DNA of 34,620 bases from an uncultured Eubacterium sp. (GTDB taxonomy: Bacteria > Bacillota > Clostridia > Oscillospirales > CAG-272): contig UQUT01000018.1 of assembly GCA_900544285.1 (NCBI GenBank), positions 1 to 34,620 of the forward strand, read 5' to 3'. The translations under genes were made by a program, and so were the position numbers. Shown here piece by piece: positions 8,161 through 16,994 of the stretch. Below the pieces are notes generated by a model. That model had not been told where the DNA came from, ran no database searches, and was given only the letters and a program-made list of their open reading frames with translations. Every line of letters begins with the position of its first letter. Within the stretch, counting starts at the first letter, position 1.

Positions 8161-8200
8161 CATCCGTCTGCAAAGAATATTTTTGCCGGCGGATTTTTTT
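8161..8200 (+). terminator. Terminator of the ribF operon
   Basis: ATCCGTCTGC and GCCGGCGGAT pair at nine of ten positions (one G-U), followed by seven T. Confidence 0.75.
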
Positions 8201-8239
8201 ACTCCGGCAAAAACCGAAAGGCAGAAAACCCAAGTGGAT

Positions 8240-8482
8240 ATGGCTGATATAAAGATGACAAAATCGGCTATCAGAGACGTTGAACGCTCGGCGGCATCCT
8301 GCTGGGACGCAATGACGGAAAATAACATCGAGCTACGGCTTCGTTTTTCCCTCATTGACATGATTATGGCGGCTGCGGGAGCTGTTATTCTGACGGTTTC
8401 CATCGGCGCAATAAAGAAAATGTGTCATCAGCGCAAGATAAAACGCGAAGCGGAAAAGCTCGCAAAACAGAAAGCCGAATAA
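8240..8482 (+). CDS. Small single-pass membrane protein, unknown function
   Basis: 80 residues from the ATG at 8240; a GTG at 8234 is the alternative, 12 bases after a weak AAAGG. The frame also reaches back into the preceding terminator, which cannot be coding. A charged N-terminal part of about 35 residues is followed by one membrane helix (MIMAAAGAVILTVSIGAI) and a strongly basic Lys/Arg-rich tail. It has its own strong terminator, which supports it being a real gene, but the ribosome binding site is poor and no promoter is obvious. I recognise no family. It could be translated from readthrough of the ribF transcript. Confidence 0.5.
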   Translation: MADIKMTKSAIRDVERSAASCWDAMTENNIELRLRFSLIDMIMAAAGAVILTVSIGAIKKMCHQRKIKREAEKLAKQKAE

Positions 8483-8485
8483 CCT

Positions 8486-8535
8486 CAAAAGAACCGTTTT
8501 TTTGTGGATAACCGCGAAAAAACGGCTCTTTTTTG
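8486..8535 (+). terminator. Strong terminator after the small membrane protein
   Basis: A long stem (AAAAGAACCGTTTTTT / AAAAAACGGCTCTTTT, one mismatch) around a 14-base loop, ending in a T run. Confidence 0.8.
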
Positions 8536-8713
8536 TTTTTATACATTTGTATATGCGACTTTTACACATTGTTTTTCCACATTGTCCACATCGCATTTCA
8601 GCCGTTTTCCCTCCTCGGAAAGGTCATTCTGAAGTCCGAAACGGCTCCGTTTCCGCCCGATTTTGCCTCCGGAAACGCCATGTGACAAATTCACTTTATT
8701 TACATATATTATG
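8536..8713. other. Intergenic stretch without recognisable gene
   Basis: The gene-free span between the small membrane protein and the DeoR gene is about 320 bases, including the terminator before and the promoter after this part. Here I see only Py-rich, AT-rich sequence, no ribosome binding site in front of an open frame and no clear hairpin. Confidence 0.5.
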
Positions 8714-8742
8714 TTGACAATTCACATATATAATGATATAAT
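8714..8742 (+). promoter_or_regulatory. Consensus sigma-A promoter of the dehydrogenase operon
   Basis: Perfect TTGACA and TATAAT with a 17-base spacer, 62 bases before the DeoR-type regulator. The leader between them could hold an operator for that regulator; none stands out by eye. Confidence 0.88.
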
Positions 8743-8804
8743 TAACATTGTAGAATGCCGATATAAACGCGCATTTGATTTCAAACAGTGAAAGGAGGAC
8801 GTAT

Positions 8805-9575
8805 ATGACCCAGAAAGAGCGGCTTGAAATCATTCGCGATCTGCTTTCCGCAAGACCGTTTGTATCGCTTGGCGAGCTTGAAAAAATGTTTCCGGAAGTC
8901 ACAAGCATGACGCTCCGCCGCGATATAGACCGCCTTGAAGCGAAGGGCGAGCTTATCAAGGTCAGGGGCGGCGCAAGGTCGATGAAGTTTCTGACGACGT
9001 CGGCAGAGGACGATTTCGGAAAGCGTCTCTATGAGGCGACGGAGGAAAAGACCCGCATTGCCGAATGTGCAACGGAGTTTGTCGAAACCGGAAGGTCGAT
9101 TTTCATTGACTCCGGAACGACTGCCCTGCGGCTGGCTTCTATGGTCGCGGACGAACGCTTCACCGTCACGACGACGGGTCCGCACGTTGCGATCGAGCTT
9201 GCGAAAAAGCAAAAGCCGATAGTAAACCTCGTCGGCGGAATGATAAATCACGAAAATCTTTCCGTTTCGGGCATGCAGGCAATGAAATTCATAGACGGAA
9301 TAAATATCGACACGGCGTTTGTCGTGCCGTCCGGCTATTCCCTTGAATGTGGCTTTTCCTGCGGAAATTACGCGGAATGTGAGCTGAAAAAATACGTCAT
9401 AGGCAAGGCGCGCCGCGTGATAATGCTCATGGACGGCGACAAAATCGACCGAAACCTTCCCTATACGTTCAGCACGGAGGCGGGACTTTATGCCATCATA
9501 ACCGATAGAGAGCTTCCCCCCGCCGTAAAAGAAAAATTTTCAGGTTCGGGCGTCCGCATAATAGTTGCGGAATGA
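8805..9575 (+). CDS. DeoR/GlpR-family transcriptional regulator
   Basis: 256 residues from the ATG behind AAAGGAGG. The N-terminal helix-turn-helix has the DeoR form (RLEIIRDLL, FVSLGELEKMF, SMTLRRDIDRLEAKGELIKVRGGA). The C-terminal domain is the sugar-phosphate-binding DeoRC/ISOCOT type (IFIDSGTTALRLA, TVTTTGPHVAIELA, LVGGMIN, DTAFVVPSGYS). Such proteins usually repress sugar or nucleoside use until a phosphorylated intermediate binds. As first gene of the unit that encodes a 2-oxo-acid dehydrogenase complex, it probably controls that operon and itself. The pairing is less usual than sugar operons. The effector is unknown. Confidence 0.88.
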   Translation: MTQKERLEIIRDLLSARPFVSLGELEKMFPEVTSMTLRRDIDRLEAKGELIKVRGGARSMKFLTTSAEDDFGKRLYEATEEKTRIAECATEFVETGRSIFIDSGTTALRLASMVADERFTVTTTGPHVAIELAKKQKPIVNLVGGMINHENLSVSGMQAMKFIDGINIDTAFVVPSGYSLECGFSCGNYAECELKKYVIGKARRVIMLMDGDKIDRNLPYTFSTEAGLYAIITDRELPPAVKEKFSGSGVRIIVAE

Positions 9576-9649
9576 CAAAAAGCCGAGGGCTGTGACGGAT
9601 AAGCCCGTCGGTGTAAAAATCAAAAAATCCGTCGGAAATGGAGAAAAAC

Positions 9650-10969
9650 ATGGCAACAGTTGTAATCATGCCGAGACAGGGACAGAGCGTCGAAAGCTGC
9701 ATTATCACCGAATGGAAAAAGAAAGTCGGCGATAAGATAAACGTCGGCGACGTGCTCTTCTCCTATGAAACGGACAAATCCGCCTTTGACGAGGCGGCAA
9801 CAGTCGAGGGCACACTTCTCAAGGTTTTTGCCGAAGAAGGCGATGACGTTCCCTGCCTTGAAACTGTCTGCATAATCGGCGCGGAGGGCGAGGATATTTC
9901 CACTCTCGTTCCGAAGAAGGACGAAGGGTCGACCGCGACCGCAGAAACAACAAAGGAAGAGAAGAAAGAAGAAGCGCCCGCAGTAGCGGAGGCTGTCGCG
10001 ACGGGTACCGCAAATGCAGGCGGCAGACTGAAAATATCGCCGAGGGCGAGAAATCTCGTCGCCAAAACGGACGCCGACGTATCAAAGGCGGTCCCGACGG
10101 GACCCGACGGCAGAATTATCGAGCGCGACATTCAGAAGGTGCTTGACGCAGGACTTACCGTAAGCACGGAGACAGCAGAAAAGCTCCTCCGCGGCGAAAA
10201 AGTCGTCTTTGCGGAGACGAAGGCGGAGGAATTCCACGTTCCGGCAGCCGCTCCCGAAGCAAAAACCGGCTATACGGACGAAAAAATGTCCCAGATACGC
10301 AAGGTTATTTCAAAATCAATGCACACCTCCCTCACCGAGCTTGCTCAGCTCACGCTCACAACGTCATTTGACGCGTCGGCGCTCGTTGCGCTCAGAGCGA
10401 GCCTCAAAGCGGGCGGCGAGGCTATGGGCATCGGCAACATAACATATAACGATATGATACTTTTCGCCGTTGCGAAAACGCTTGCGACAGGCAAATACAA
10501 AGCCCTCAATGCAAACCTCATCGGCGGCGACACAATGAGATATTTTGAAGGCGTTCACCTCGGAATAGCGGTCGATACGGAAAGAGGTCTTATGGTTCCG
10601 ACGGTATTTGACGCGCAGAGGTTGACTCTCTCCGAGCTTGCAAAGCAGGCAAAGACGCTCGCCGTCGACTGCCAGAGCGGCAAAGCCAATCCGGACGTTC
10701 TCCGCGGCGCATCGTTTACGATAAGCAATATCGGGCCGACGGGCATCGAGAGCTTCACGCCGGTAATCAATCCGCCGCAGACGGCAATCCTCGGCGTTTG
10801 CTCGCTGACAAAAAGAGTAAAGGAAAAGGACGGCGCACCCGTATTCTATCCGTGCATTCCCCTTTCTTTGACAATCGACCACAGAGCGGTTGACGGCGCA
10901 CCTGCGGCAAAATTCCTTTCGGAGCTTGTCCGCAATCTTGAAAACTTCAATCTGCTGCTGACAATCTGA
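9650..10969 (+). CDS. Dihydrolipoamide acyltransferase (E2) of a 2-oxo-acid dehydrogenase complex
   Basis: 439 residues starting MATVVIMPRQGQSVESC behind GGAG; an ATG four codons earlier has no better site. One lipoyl domain has the modified lysine in ETDKSAF (about residue 43). An Ala/Glu/Lys-rich linker follows, then a peripheral subunit-binding domain (ISPRARNLV ... TGPDGRIIERDI, roughly 125-160), and a C-terminal catalytic domain ending with the active-site DHRAVDGAPAAKFL. It transfers the acyl group from lipoamide to CoA and forms the core of the complex. The gene order regulator-E2-E3-E1 and the sequence are compatible with pyruvate, acetoin or branched-chain substrates; I cannot decide which. 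No lipoate ligase is in the window. Confidence 0.92.
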   Translation: MATVVIMPRQGQSVESCIITEWKKKVGDKINVGDVLFSYETDKSAFDEAATVEGTLLKVFAEEGDDVPCLETVCIIGAEGEDISTLVPKKDEGSTATAETTKEEKKEEAPAVAEAVATGTANAGGRLKISPRARNLVAKTDADVSKAVPTGPDGRIIERDIQKVLDAGLTVSTETAEKLLRGEKVVFAETKAEEFHVPAAAPEAKTGYTDEKMSQIRKVISKSMHTSLTELAQLTLTTSFDASALVALRASLKAGGEAMGIGNITYNDMILFAVAKTLATGKYKALNANLIGGDTMRYFEGVHLGIAVDTERGLMVPTVFDAQRLTLSELAKQAKTLAVDCQSGKANPDVLRGASFTISNIGPTGIESFTPVINPPQTAILGVCSLTKRVKEKDGAPVFYPCIPLSLTIDHRAVDGAPAAKFLSELVRNLENFNLLLTI

Positions 10970-10994
10970 TATCTTATACAGTAGCATAAGATAT
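10969..10994. repeat. Perfect 9-bp inverted repeat between E2 and E3 genes
   Basis: ATATCTTAT and ATAAGATAT separated by eight bases, starting on the last base of the E2 stop codon. It is AU-rich with no T run, so a weak hairpin, mRNA processing or stabilising element, or protein site are all possible. Confidence 0.5.
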
Positions 10995-11092
10995 TTGTCA
11001 AGAGAGTTACACAATAGTATAAAACAATGCTTTTCCCTGACGGCGGCAGGAAAAAGCACAAAATAAAAATCCGCCGATGAAAGGACAAACAC

Positions 11093-12454
11093 ATGTATGA
11101 CCTTATCGTTCTGGGCGGAGGTCCCGCGGGCTATAACGCTGCCGAGCGTGCCGCTCATAAGGGACTGAAAACCCTCGTGCTCGAAGGAAGAGCGCTCGGA
11201 GGCGTATGCTTAAATGAAGGCTGCGTGCCGACAAAGACCCTTCTTTACAGCGCAAAAATATTCGATTACACAAAGCACGGCGACGCATACGGCGTAAAGT
11301 GCGAGGGCTCCTCCCTTGACCACGCATTCGTCGTCGGAAGAAAAAACAAGGTCGTAAAACAGCTGACGGGCGGCATAGCAATGCAGCTCAAAAGCGCGGG
11401 AGCCGACGTCGTATCCGAATTCGGTATTATAAAAGGAAGAGACGCGGAGGGCTTTACGGTCGAAGCGGCGGGCAAGGAGTATAAAGGCGCACGACTTCTC
11501 ATCTGCACAGGCTCGGACGCTCTCGTTCCCCCGATCGAGGGACTTCGCGAGTCCGTCGCCGGCGGCTTTGCAATGACAAATCGCGAAATTCTCGATATGG
11601 AGACCGTCCCCGAAAGGCTGACCGTCATCGGCGGCGGCGTCATCGGGCTTGAAATGGCTTCGTATTTCTGCTCGGCAGGCTCAAAGGTAACCGTTGTTGA
11701 AATGCTGGATCACATTGCAGGACCGACGGACGGCGAAATTTCCAAAATACTTCTCAAAAACTATCAAAAAAAGGGCGTAAACTTCATTCTCGGCGCAAAG
11801 GTGACAAAGGTCGGCGAAGGAAAAGTGGTTTACGAAAAGGACGGCAAAGCCGAAAGCGTGGACGCGGACAAGGTGCTCGTATCCATCGGCAGACGCGCGC
11901 ACACGCAGGGCATCGGACTTGAAAACGTCGGCGTTCTGACGGAAAGAGGCGCAATCGTGACGGACGAATACTGCCGCACAAGCGTTCCCGGAATATGGGC
12001 CGCGGGCGACGTGAACGGAAAGTCAATGCTGGCGCACACCGCGTATCGCGAGGGCGAGGTTGCTGTTGCGAACATGCTCGGCGAAAAGGAACGCGTAAAC
12101 TACCTTTCAATCCCCTCCGTCATATACACAAATCCGGAGGTTGCCTCCGTCGGCGAGACGAGCGAGAGCGTGAAAGCCAAGGGCATTGAGGCAAAGACCG
12201 CATCCGTAACGCTGAAATACAGTGGCAGATACGTTGCCGAAAACGAAGGCGGAGACGGCATCGTCAAGCTGATTGTTGACAAAGAACACAACCGTCTGCT
12301 CGGAGTTCATATGATAGGAAATTATGCTTCCGAAATAATTTACGGAGCCGCTATGATGGTTGAAAAGGAAATGCGGGTTGACGATGTCAAAAAGTTCGTA
12401 TTTCCGCACCCGACGGTTTGCGAGGTCATTCGCGAAGCGATGTTCATGATATAA
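11093..12454 (+). CDS. lpdA: Dihydrolipoyl dehydrogenase (E3)
   Basis: 453 residues, normal for the family, with AAAGGA before the ATG. The FAD-binding site is LIVLGGGPAGYNAAERAA at the N-terminus and the redox disulfide is GGVCLNEGCVPTK near residues 37-49. The NAD-binding site is VIGGGVIGLEMASYF, the second FAD motif is GIWAAGDVNG, and the C-terminal dimer domain has the catalytic HPT. The enzyme reoxidises dihydrolipoamide on E2 with NAD+. It sits between the E2 and E1 genes and should serve this complex; no separate lipoyl domain is fused at its N-terminus, unlike some anaerobic E3 proteins. Catalytic residues look intact. Confidence 0.95.
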   Translation: MYDLIVLGGGPAGYNAAERAAHKGLKTLVLEGRALGGVCLNEGCVPTKTLLYSAKIFDYTKHGDAYGVKCEGSSLDHAFVVGRKNKVVKQLTGGIAMQLKSAGADVVSEFGIIKGRDAEGFTVEAAGKEYKGARLLICTGSDALVPPIEGLRESVAGGFAMTNREILDMETVPERLTVIGGGVIGLEMASYFCSAGSKVTVVEMLDHIAGPTDGEISKILLKNYQKKGVNFILGAKVTKVGEGKVVYEKDGKAESVDADKVLVSIGRRAHTQGIGLENVGVLTERGAIVTDEYCRTSVPGIWAAGDVNGKSMLAHTAYREGEVAVANMLGEKERVNYLSIPSVIYTNPEVASVGETSESVKAKGIEAKTASVTLKYSGRYVAENEGGDGIVKLIVDKEHNRLLGVHMIGNYASEIIYGAAMMVEKEMRVDDVKKFVFPHPTVCEVIREAMFMI

Positions 12455-12539
12455 TATACAAAAGTATAATATTGCGATAATCCTCGCGGTGGCGGGATAT
12501 TGCGAAAAACAAGTCCACCGGGAAAGAGAGATTGAAATT

Positions 12540-15011
12540 ATGCCTAAGAGCCAATATGTAGACCCCAACAGAGCGTTTGACAGCGGTTTTATCAAATTCC
12601 ATGATATTCCCGTTTGCCAATACAGCCTTACAATTGAAGATGAGAAGAAAATCTATTCAAAGCAGGATCTCATCAATATTTATCGCGACATGGCTATCAT
12701 CCGCGAGTTTGAAACCATGCTCAACGAAATCAAAACAAAGAGCGTTTATAACGGCGTTGAATACAACAACCCAGGCCCCGCTCACCTTTCGCTCGGTCAG
12801 GAGGCGTCCGCCGTCGGTCAGGCTTACTGCCTTGACAACAGCGACTTCACCTTCGGCTCTCACAGAAGCCACGGCGAAATCATCGCAAAGGGACTTTCCT
12901 CTATAAAGAAACTTGACAATACCGAGCTTTACGACATAATGAAAACCTTCCTCGACGGCTCCATCCTTTCCGTTGTCGAAGGCAGAGAGGAAATCAAGGG
13001 CGACGTGAAGGATCTCGCAATCGACTTCCTTCTCTACGGTGCGCTTGCCGAAATTTTTGCAAGAAGAACAGGCTTCAACCGCGGTCTCGGCGGATCGATG
13101 CACGCATTCTTCATTCCCTTTGGTATATTCCCGAACAACGCTATCGTCGGCGGCTCGGCGGCAATCGCAATGGGCGCGGCGCTCTATAAGAGATCCAATC
13201 ACAAAAAAGGCATCGTCATAGCAAACTCCGGCGACGGCGCACTCGGCAGAGGTCCCGTTCTCGAAGCGCTCAATATGTCCTCCATGGACCAGATCAGACA
13301 GCTCTGGGGCGAGGGCGGCGGACTTCCGATACTCTTCAACGTGTTCAACAACTTCTACGGAATGGGCGGTCAGACGAAGGGCGAAACGATGGCTTGGGGT
13401 CAGGCGGCGAGAGTCGGCGCGGGCGTAAATCCCGATCAGATGCACGCGGAAACCGTCAACGGTTATGACCCGCTCGCAGTCATCGACGCAACAACGAGAC
13501 AGAAGGATCTCCTTCTCCGCGGCGAAGGCCCCGCAATGCTGGAGGTCATCACATACAGAACAACGGGTCACTCCCCCTCCGACTCCTCCACATACAGAAC
13601 GCAGGAAGAGATCGAAGCCTGGAAGAACGCAGACCCGATCAAGGCGTACAGAACAAAGCTCATTCTCGGCGGCGTTGCAACGGAAGCCGAGCTTGACGCC
13701 ATCCACGATACGATCGTCCGCCGTATGACAAAGATCTGCCGTCTCGCCGTCGATGAAACACTCTCGCCGAGAATGGATCTCGATAAAGAGCCGGAGGCTA
13801 TCTCCTCCATTATGCTCTCAAACAAGAAGGTTCCGAGCATGGATCCGACGAGAGAAGCCGAGGTTCTCATCCCGAAGGAAGAAAATCCGAGACTCAAATC
13901 GCTCAAGGTCAAATCCCGCTGGGCGTTTGACGCTGACGGCAAGGCTCTTCCGAAGATGAAAATCTACGGTCTGCGCGACGGTCTCTTTGAGCCGATCCTC
14001 GACAAATTCTATGAGGATCCGACTCTCATTGCCTATGGCGAAGACAACCGTGACTGGGGCGGCGCGTTCGCCGTTTACAGAGGTCTGACCGAGGCTATTC
14101 CCTATCACCGCTTCTTCAATGCACCTATTTCCGAGTCTGCAATCGTCGGCTCTGCCGTCGGTTACGCAATGGCAGGCGGACGCGCGATAGTCGAGCTTAT
14201 GTATGCCGACTTTATCGGCTGTGCCGGCGACGAAATATTCAACCAGCTCTCCAAGTGGCAGTCGATGAGTGCGGGAATTCTCAAAATGCCCGTTATTCTC
14301 CGCGTTTCCGTCGGTAACAAGTACGGCGCGCAGCACAGCCAGGACTGGACAGCTCTCTGCGCTCACATTCCGGGGCTCAAAGTCGTATTCCCCGCAACGC
14401 CTTATGACGCAAAGGGACTTATGACGGAAGCCCTCAACGGCACAGACCCCGTCATCTTCTTTGAAAGCCAGAGAATTTACGATATCGGCGAGCAGTTCCA
14501 CAAGGGCGGCGTTCCCGAAACTCCTTATGAAATCAGAATCGGCGATCCCGATATCAAGCGCGAAGGCAAGGACGTCACAATCCTTTCCATCGGCGCGACG
14601 CTTTATCGCGCTATGGACGCCGCAAAGATACTCCACGACAAATACGGCGTTGAAGCCGAGGTCATCGACGCGCGCAGCATAGTTCCCTTCGATTACGAAA
14701 AGGTTCTCGAATCCGTAAAGAAGACGGGCAGAATAATCATCACGGGCGACGCCTGCGACCGCAACTCCGTAATGAGAGATATGGCTTCCAACATTGCCGA
14801 GCTTGCATTTGACTATCTCGACGCACCGCCCACAGTCGTCGGTTCAAGAAACTGGATAACTCCTTCAAAGGAGCTTGACCCCTGGTTCTTCCCGCAGGCA
14901 GACACGATCGTCGATGCCGTAAACGACAGACTTCTTCCCCTCCCCGGTCACGTTTCAACTCACAACTTCACGGATATCGAAAGACTCAACAGACTTAAAA
15001 ACGGTATCTGA
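12540..15011 (+). CDS. Fused E1 alpha-beta 2-oxo-acid dehydrogenase
   Basis: 823 residues from the ATG behind GGAAAGAGAG. Residues to about 440 form the alpha part: HLSLGQEA, FGSHRSHGEII, GGSMHAF, and the thiamine-diphosphate motif beginning NSGDGALGRG and closing with NVFNNFYG, with a few extra residues between its halves. After a linker of about 50 residues, the beta part carries YGEDNRDWGGAF, FNAPISESAIVG, ELMYADF, GAQHSQDW and ARSIVPFDYE. It decarboxylates the 2-oxo acid (or cleaves acetoin) and acylates the E2 lipoyl group. Alpha and beta are usually separate genes; the fused form is known but less common. It is the last gene of the operon and is followed by a strong terminator. Confidence 0.92.
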   Translation: MPKSQYVDPNRAFDSGFIKFHDIPVCQYSLTIEDEKKIYSKQDLINIYRDMAIIREFETMLNEIKTKSVYNGVEYNNPGPAHLSLGQEASAVGQAYCLDNSDFTFGSHRSHGEIIAKGLSSIKKLDNTELYDIMKTFLDGSILSVVEGREEIKGDVKDLAIDFLLYGALAEIFARRTGFNRGLGGSMHAFFIPFGIFPNNAIVGGSAAIAMGAALYKRSNHKKGIVIANSGDGALGRGPVLEALNMSSMDQIRQLWGEGGGLPILFNVFNNFYGMGGQTKGETMAWGQAARVGAGVNPDQMHAETVNGYDPLAVIDATTRQKDLLLRGEGPAMLEVITYRTTGHSPSDSSTYRTQEEIEAWKNADPIKAYRTKLILGGVATEAELDAIHDTIVRRMTKICRLAVDETLSPRMDLDKEPEAISSIMLSNKKVPSMDPTREAEVLIPKEENPRLKSLKVKSRWAFDADGKALPKMKIYGLRDGLFEPILDKFYEDPTLIAYGEDNRDWGGAFAVYRGLTEAIPYHRFFNAPISESAIVGSAVGYAMAGGRAIVELMYADFIGCAGDEIFNQLSKWQSMSAGILKMPVILRVSVGNKYGAQHSQDWTALCAHIPGLKVVFPATPYDAKGLMTEALNGTDPVIFFESQRIYDIGEQFHKGGVPETPYEIRIGDPDIKREGKDVTILSIGATLYRAMDAAKILHDKYGVEAEVIDARSIVPFDYEKVLESVKKTGRIIITGDACDRNSVMRDMASNIAELAFDYLDAPPTVVGSRNWITPSKELDPWFFPQADTIVDAVNDRLLPLPGHVSTHNFTDIERLNRLKNGI

Positions 15012-15024
15012 TAATCCAATCGGC

Positions 15025-15063
15025 AAAACAGCCGTCGTGCTCATCGCACGACGGCTGTTTTTT
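15025..15063. terminator. Strong bidirectional terminator between convergent operons
   Basis: AACAGCCGTCGTGC / GCACGACGGCTGTT around a short loop, with T runs in both directions. It closes the dehydrogenase operon and the peptidoglycan-binding operon on the opposite strand. Confidence 0.93.
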
Positions 15064-15589
15064 ATGAAATGTAATTTTCGTTGTTTGCAAATACGTTATA
15101 GCTGGCGGCAAGAGCGTCCCACGTTTTGCGGTCGACATTGCCAGTTTCCTCTATGCGGTGGTAATGCTGAAAAAGCTTTACCCCATCGCAGGTGGCTTCG
15201 TCGTATACACCCGTCACTTCAACGTTTTCAAGTCCGTCATAGGCGTGCGAAATGTCGCCGAGCATAATCTGTATCACATACACGAGCGGGCTTTTTTCGC
15301 CTGGCTTTGCCACGTAGTCCGCGCTCGGAAAAACGCTTACGGAATTCCCTCCCGATGCGTAATTCTGTGCCAGTGCCGACTCCGCTCTCAATGCGTTCCA
15401 CGTTGCAAAATCTGCCGTTCCCGTCGGTGCAAGCCCCATCTGTCGCTGAAAAATGCGGAGCGCATCCGTCGTTTCCTTGCCGAATACGCCGTCCGGATTT
15501 ATCCTCGGCACGTCTGTGTGTATATATGATACCGCGCGGAGCATTTTCTGAAGCTCCGTCACCTGCGTTTTTTTACTGCTGTCCGTCAT
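15062..15589 (-). CDS. Peptidoglycan-binding domain protein
   Basis: 175 residues from the ATG behind AAGGAGA; a frame extension upstream lies inside the preceding gene. There are two peptidoglycan_binding_1-type units: the first near residues 8-70 (DGVFGKETTDALRIFQRQMGL), the second near 100-165 (TGVYDEATCDGVKLFQHYH, NVDRKTWDAL). There is no signal peptide and no catalytic domain. Its start overlaps the end of the larger SpoIID/peptidoglycan-binding gene, so the two are co-translated. Absence of a signal peptide, together with the sporulation-type promoter of the operon, would fit a mother-cell protein that joins the forespore wall or coat. That role is inferred. Confidence 0.8.
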   Translation of the reverse strand: MTDSSKKTQVTELQKMLRAVSYIHTDVPRINPDGVFGKETTDALRIFQRQMGLAPTGTADFATWNALRAESALAQNYASGGNSVSVFPSADYVAKPGEKSPLVYVIQIMLGDISHAYDGLENVEVTGVYDEATCDGVKLFQHYHRIEETGNVDRKTWDALAASYNVFANNENYIS

Positions 15590-16994
15590 TCCCGTCTCCT
15601 TCCGACAATACCTCTCCCGCATACTGATACTCGCGTCTTACGTTACCCGCAACCTGCTCATATGCTTCCGCAAGCTCCGTCCACAGCACCGGTCCGACAA
15701 CTCCCGTTATCATCAGTCCGAAAACTGCCTGCGCGGCATAGACTGCGTTTCTCGTGTCCGTTCCGAACACTCCGTCGACAGTCACCTGCGGTATCTGCGG
15801 ATAAATTTCGTGCGCGGCATTTATATACCGCTGTAAAATTTCAACGTTTTCCCCCTCCGACCCGTATTTCAGAAATACGCCGGGAAACGGCACCGCGCCG
15901 TCGGGCAATTCGTACTCCAGAGAGGAAATTATTCCGTAATACACGTCAAACATCTTATTCCACGTCCTCCCGTCGACAACGCCCGTGACGGGAAGGTCAT
16001 ATGCCTGCTGAAATGCGCGGACGGCAGCCGTGGTGCCCTCTCCGAAATAGCCGTCGACGGCAACCGTCGGCACGGCGGGATTGAATTCCGAAATAAAACG
16101 CAGATAATATTGCACCGTTTTTATGTCCTCTCCGCTGTCGCCCTCGCTCAGAAGATCCTTGAACTGATTTGAAATTTCATCGTCACGGATGCCCTCGCTG
16201 TCAAGCTCGCTCAGGCGTTTTACGGCGTCGTAAACACGCTGTATGCTGTACCATGTCGACTTGTCGACGGTACCCGTCCGGTTGAGAGTGAATATTCTCT
16301 GAAATTCGCGCACGGCGTTTCCCGTTTCAACCCCGAACACGCCGTCAACCTTCGGTATTTTCGGTATAGACGGATAATTTGTCGATATTCTGTTCAGCCG
16401 CACCTGAATGAATTTCACGTCGTTTCCGGCGCTTCCTTCGGAAAGAAGAATATTCGGCGGAGATGGCTCGAGCGCCTGCACGGGCGCATTTTCGACAAGC
16501 CCTATGTCCTCCCCGTAATACCTTGTGAGGATGTCATATGCGCCGAGGCCCTCGTTTGCAAGCGACACGCTTCCCCATTGGGAAAGACCGTCGCAGGTGA
16601 CGGTCGTGCCGTTGCAATAAACGGCAAAAAGCGGCTCTATATATCCCTCGCGGACTATATAATCATTGAAAATTTCGTCAACGATTATGCTTATGTTATC
16701 AAAAATGTCTCTGTCGCGCACAAATGCCTGGTCGTATGCCGTGGAATTCGTTATATCGAAATCGTACCCGCGCGATCGGTAATGCTCCGTATATATCCTG
16801 TTCAGCGCAAAGGAAATCTGCGCATAGATATTTGCCCGCAGAGCAGCCTCCGGCCATGTCGGATAAATCTCGCTCGACGCAACGTTTTTTATGTAATCCG
16901 CAAAGCCGACGCTCACGTTTTCCGCGCTTTTGTTGTCGGGCGCGCCGAGGTGCACCGTTATATACTCCGGCACAACGGGATAGCGTGCATTCAA
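15573..16994 (-). CDS. SpoIID-like domain protein with three peptidoglycan-binding units
   Basis: 473 residues starting at a TTG that overlaps the stop of the gene before it (TTGA), with GAGGTG upstream; the nearby ATG is out of frame. Residues 1-170 resemble SpoIID/LytB: SSEIYPTWPEAALRA, where the Glu matches the SpoIID catalytic Glu, and GLSQWGSVSLANEGLGAYD followed by a YYG motif. Three peptidoglycan-binding units follow at about 180-250, 285-350 and 375-440, each with a VDGxFGxxTxxAV core. SpoIID is a lytic transglycosylase acting on denuded glycan during engulfment. This protein lacks a recognisable signal peptide or membrane anchor, so how it would reach the wall is unclear. It may act in cortex or coat. 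Confidence 0.82.
   Translation of the reverse strand: MNARYPVVPEYITVHLGAPDNKSAENVSVGFADYIKNVASSEIYPTWPEAALRANIYAQISFALNRIYTEHYRSRGYDFDITNSTAYDQAFVRDRDIFDNISIIVDEIFNDYIVREGYIEPLFAVYCNGTTVTCDGLSQWGSVSLANEGLGAYDILTRYYGEDIGLVENAPVQALEPSPPNILLSEGSAGNDVKFIQVRLNRISTNYPSIPKIPKVDGVFGVETGNAVREFQRIFTLNRTGTVDKSTWYSIQRVYDAVKRLSELDSEGIRDDEISNQFKDLLSEGDSGEDIKTVQYYLRFISEFNPAVPTVAVDGYFGEGTTAAVRAFQQAYDLPVTGVVDGRTWNKMFDVYYGIISSLEYELPDGAVPFPGVFLKYGSEGENVEILQRYINAAHEIYPQIPQVTVDGVFGTDTRNAVYAAQAVFGLMITGVVGPVLWTELAEAYEQVAGNVRREYQYAGEVLSEGDGNDGQQ

Noticed and set aside
12460..12510. Direct repeat ATATTGCGA around 12470 and 12498 before the E1 gene
   Set aside because: Nine bases only and without symmetry or promoter context; may be chance in this AT-rich gap.
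12657..13706. 349-codon minus-strand frame opposite the E1 gene
   Set aside because: Antisense shadow of a well-supported enzyme; no ribosome binding site or recognisable motif.
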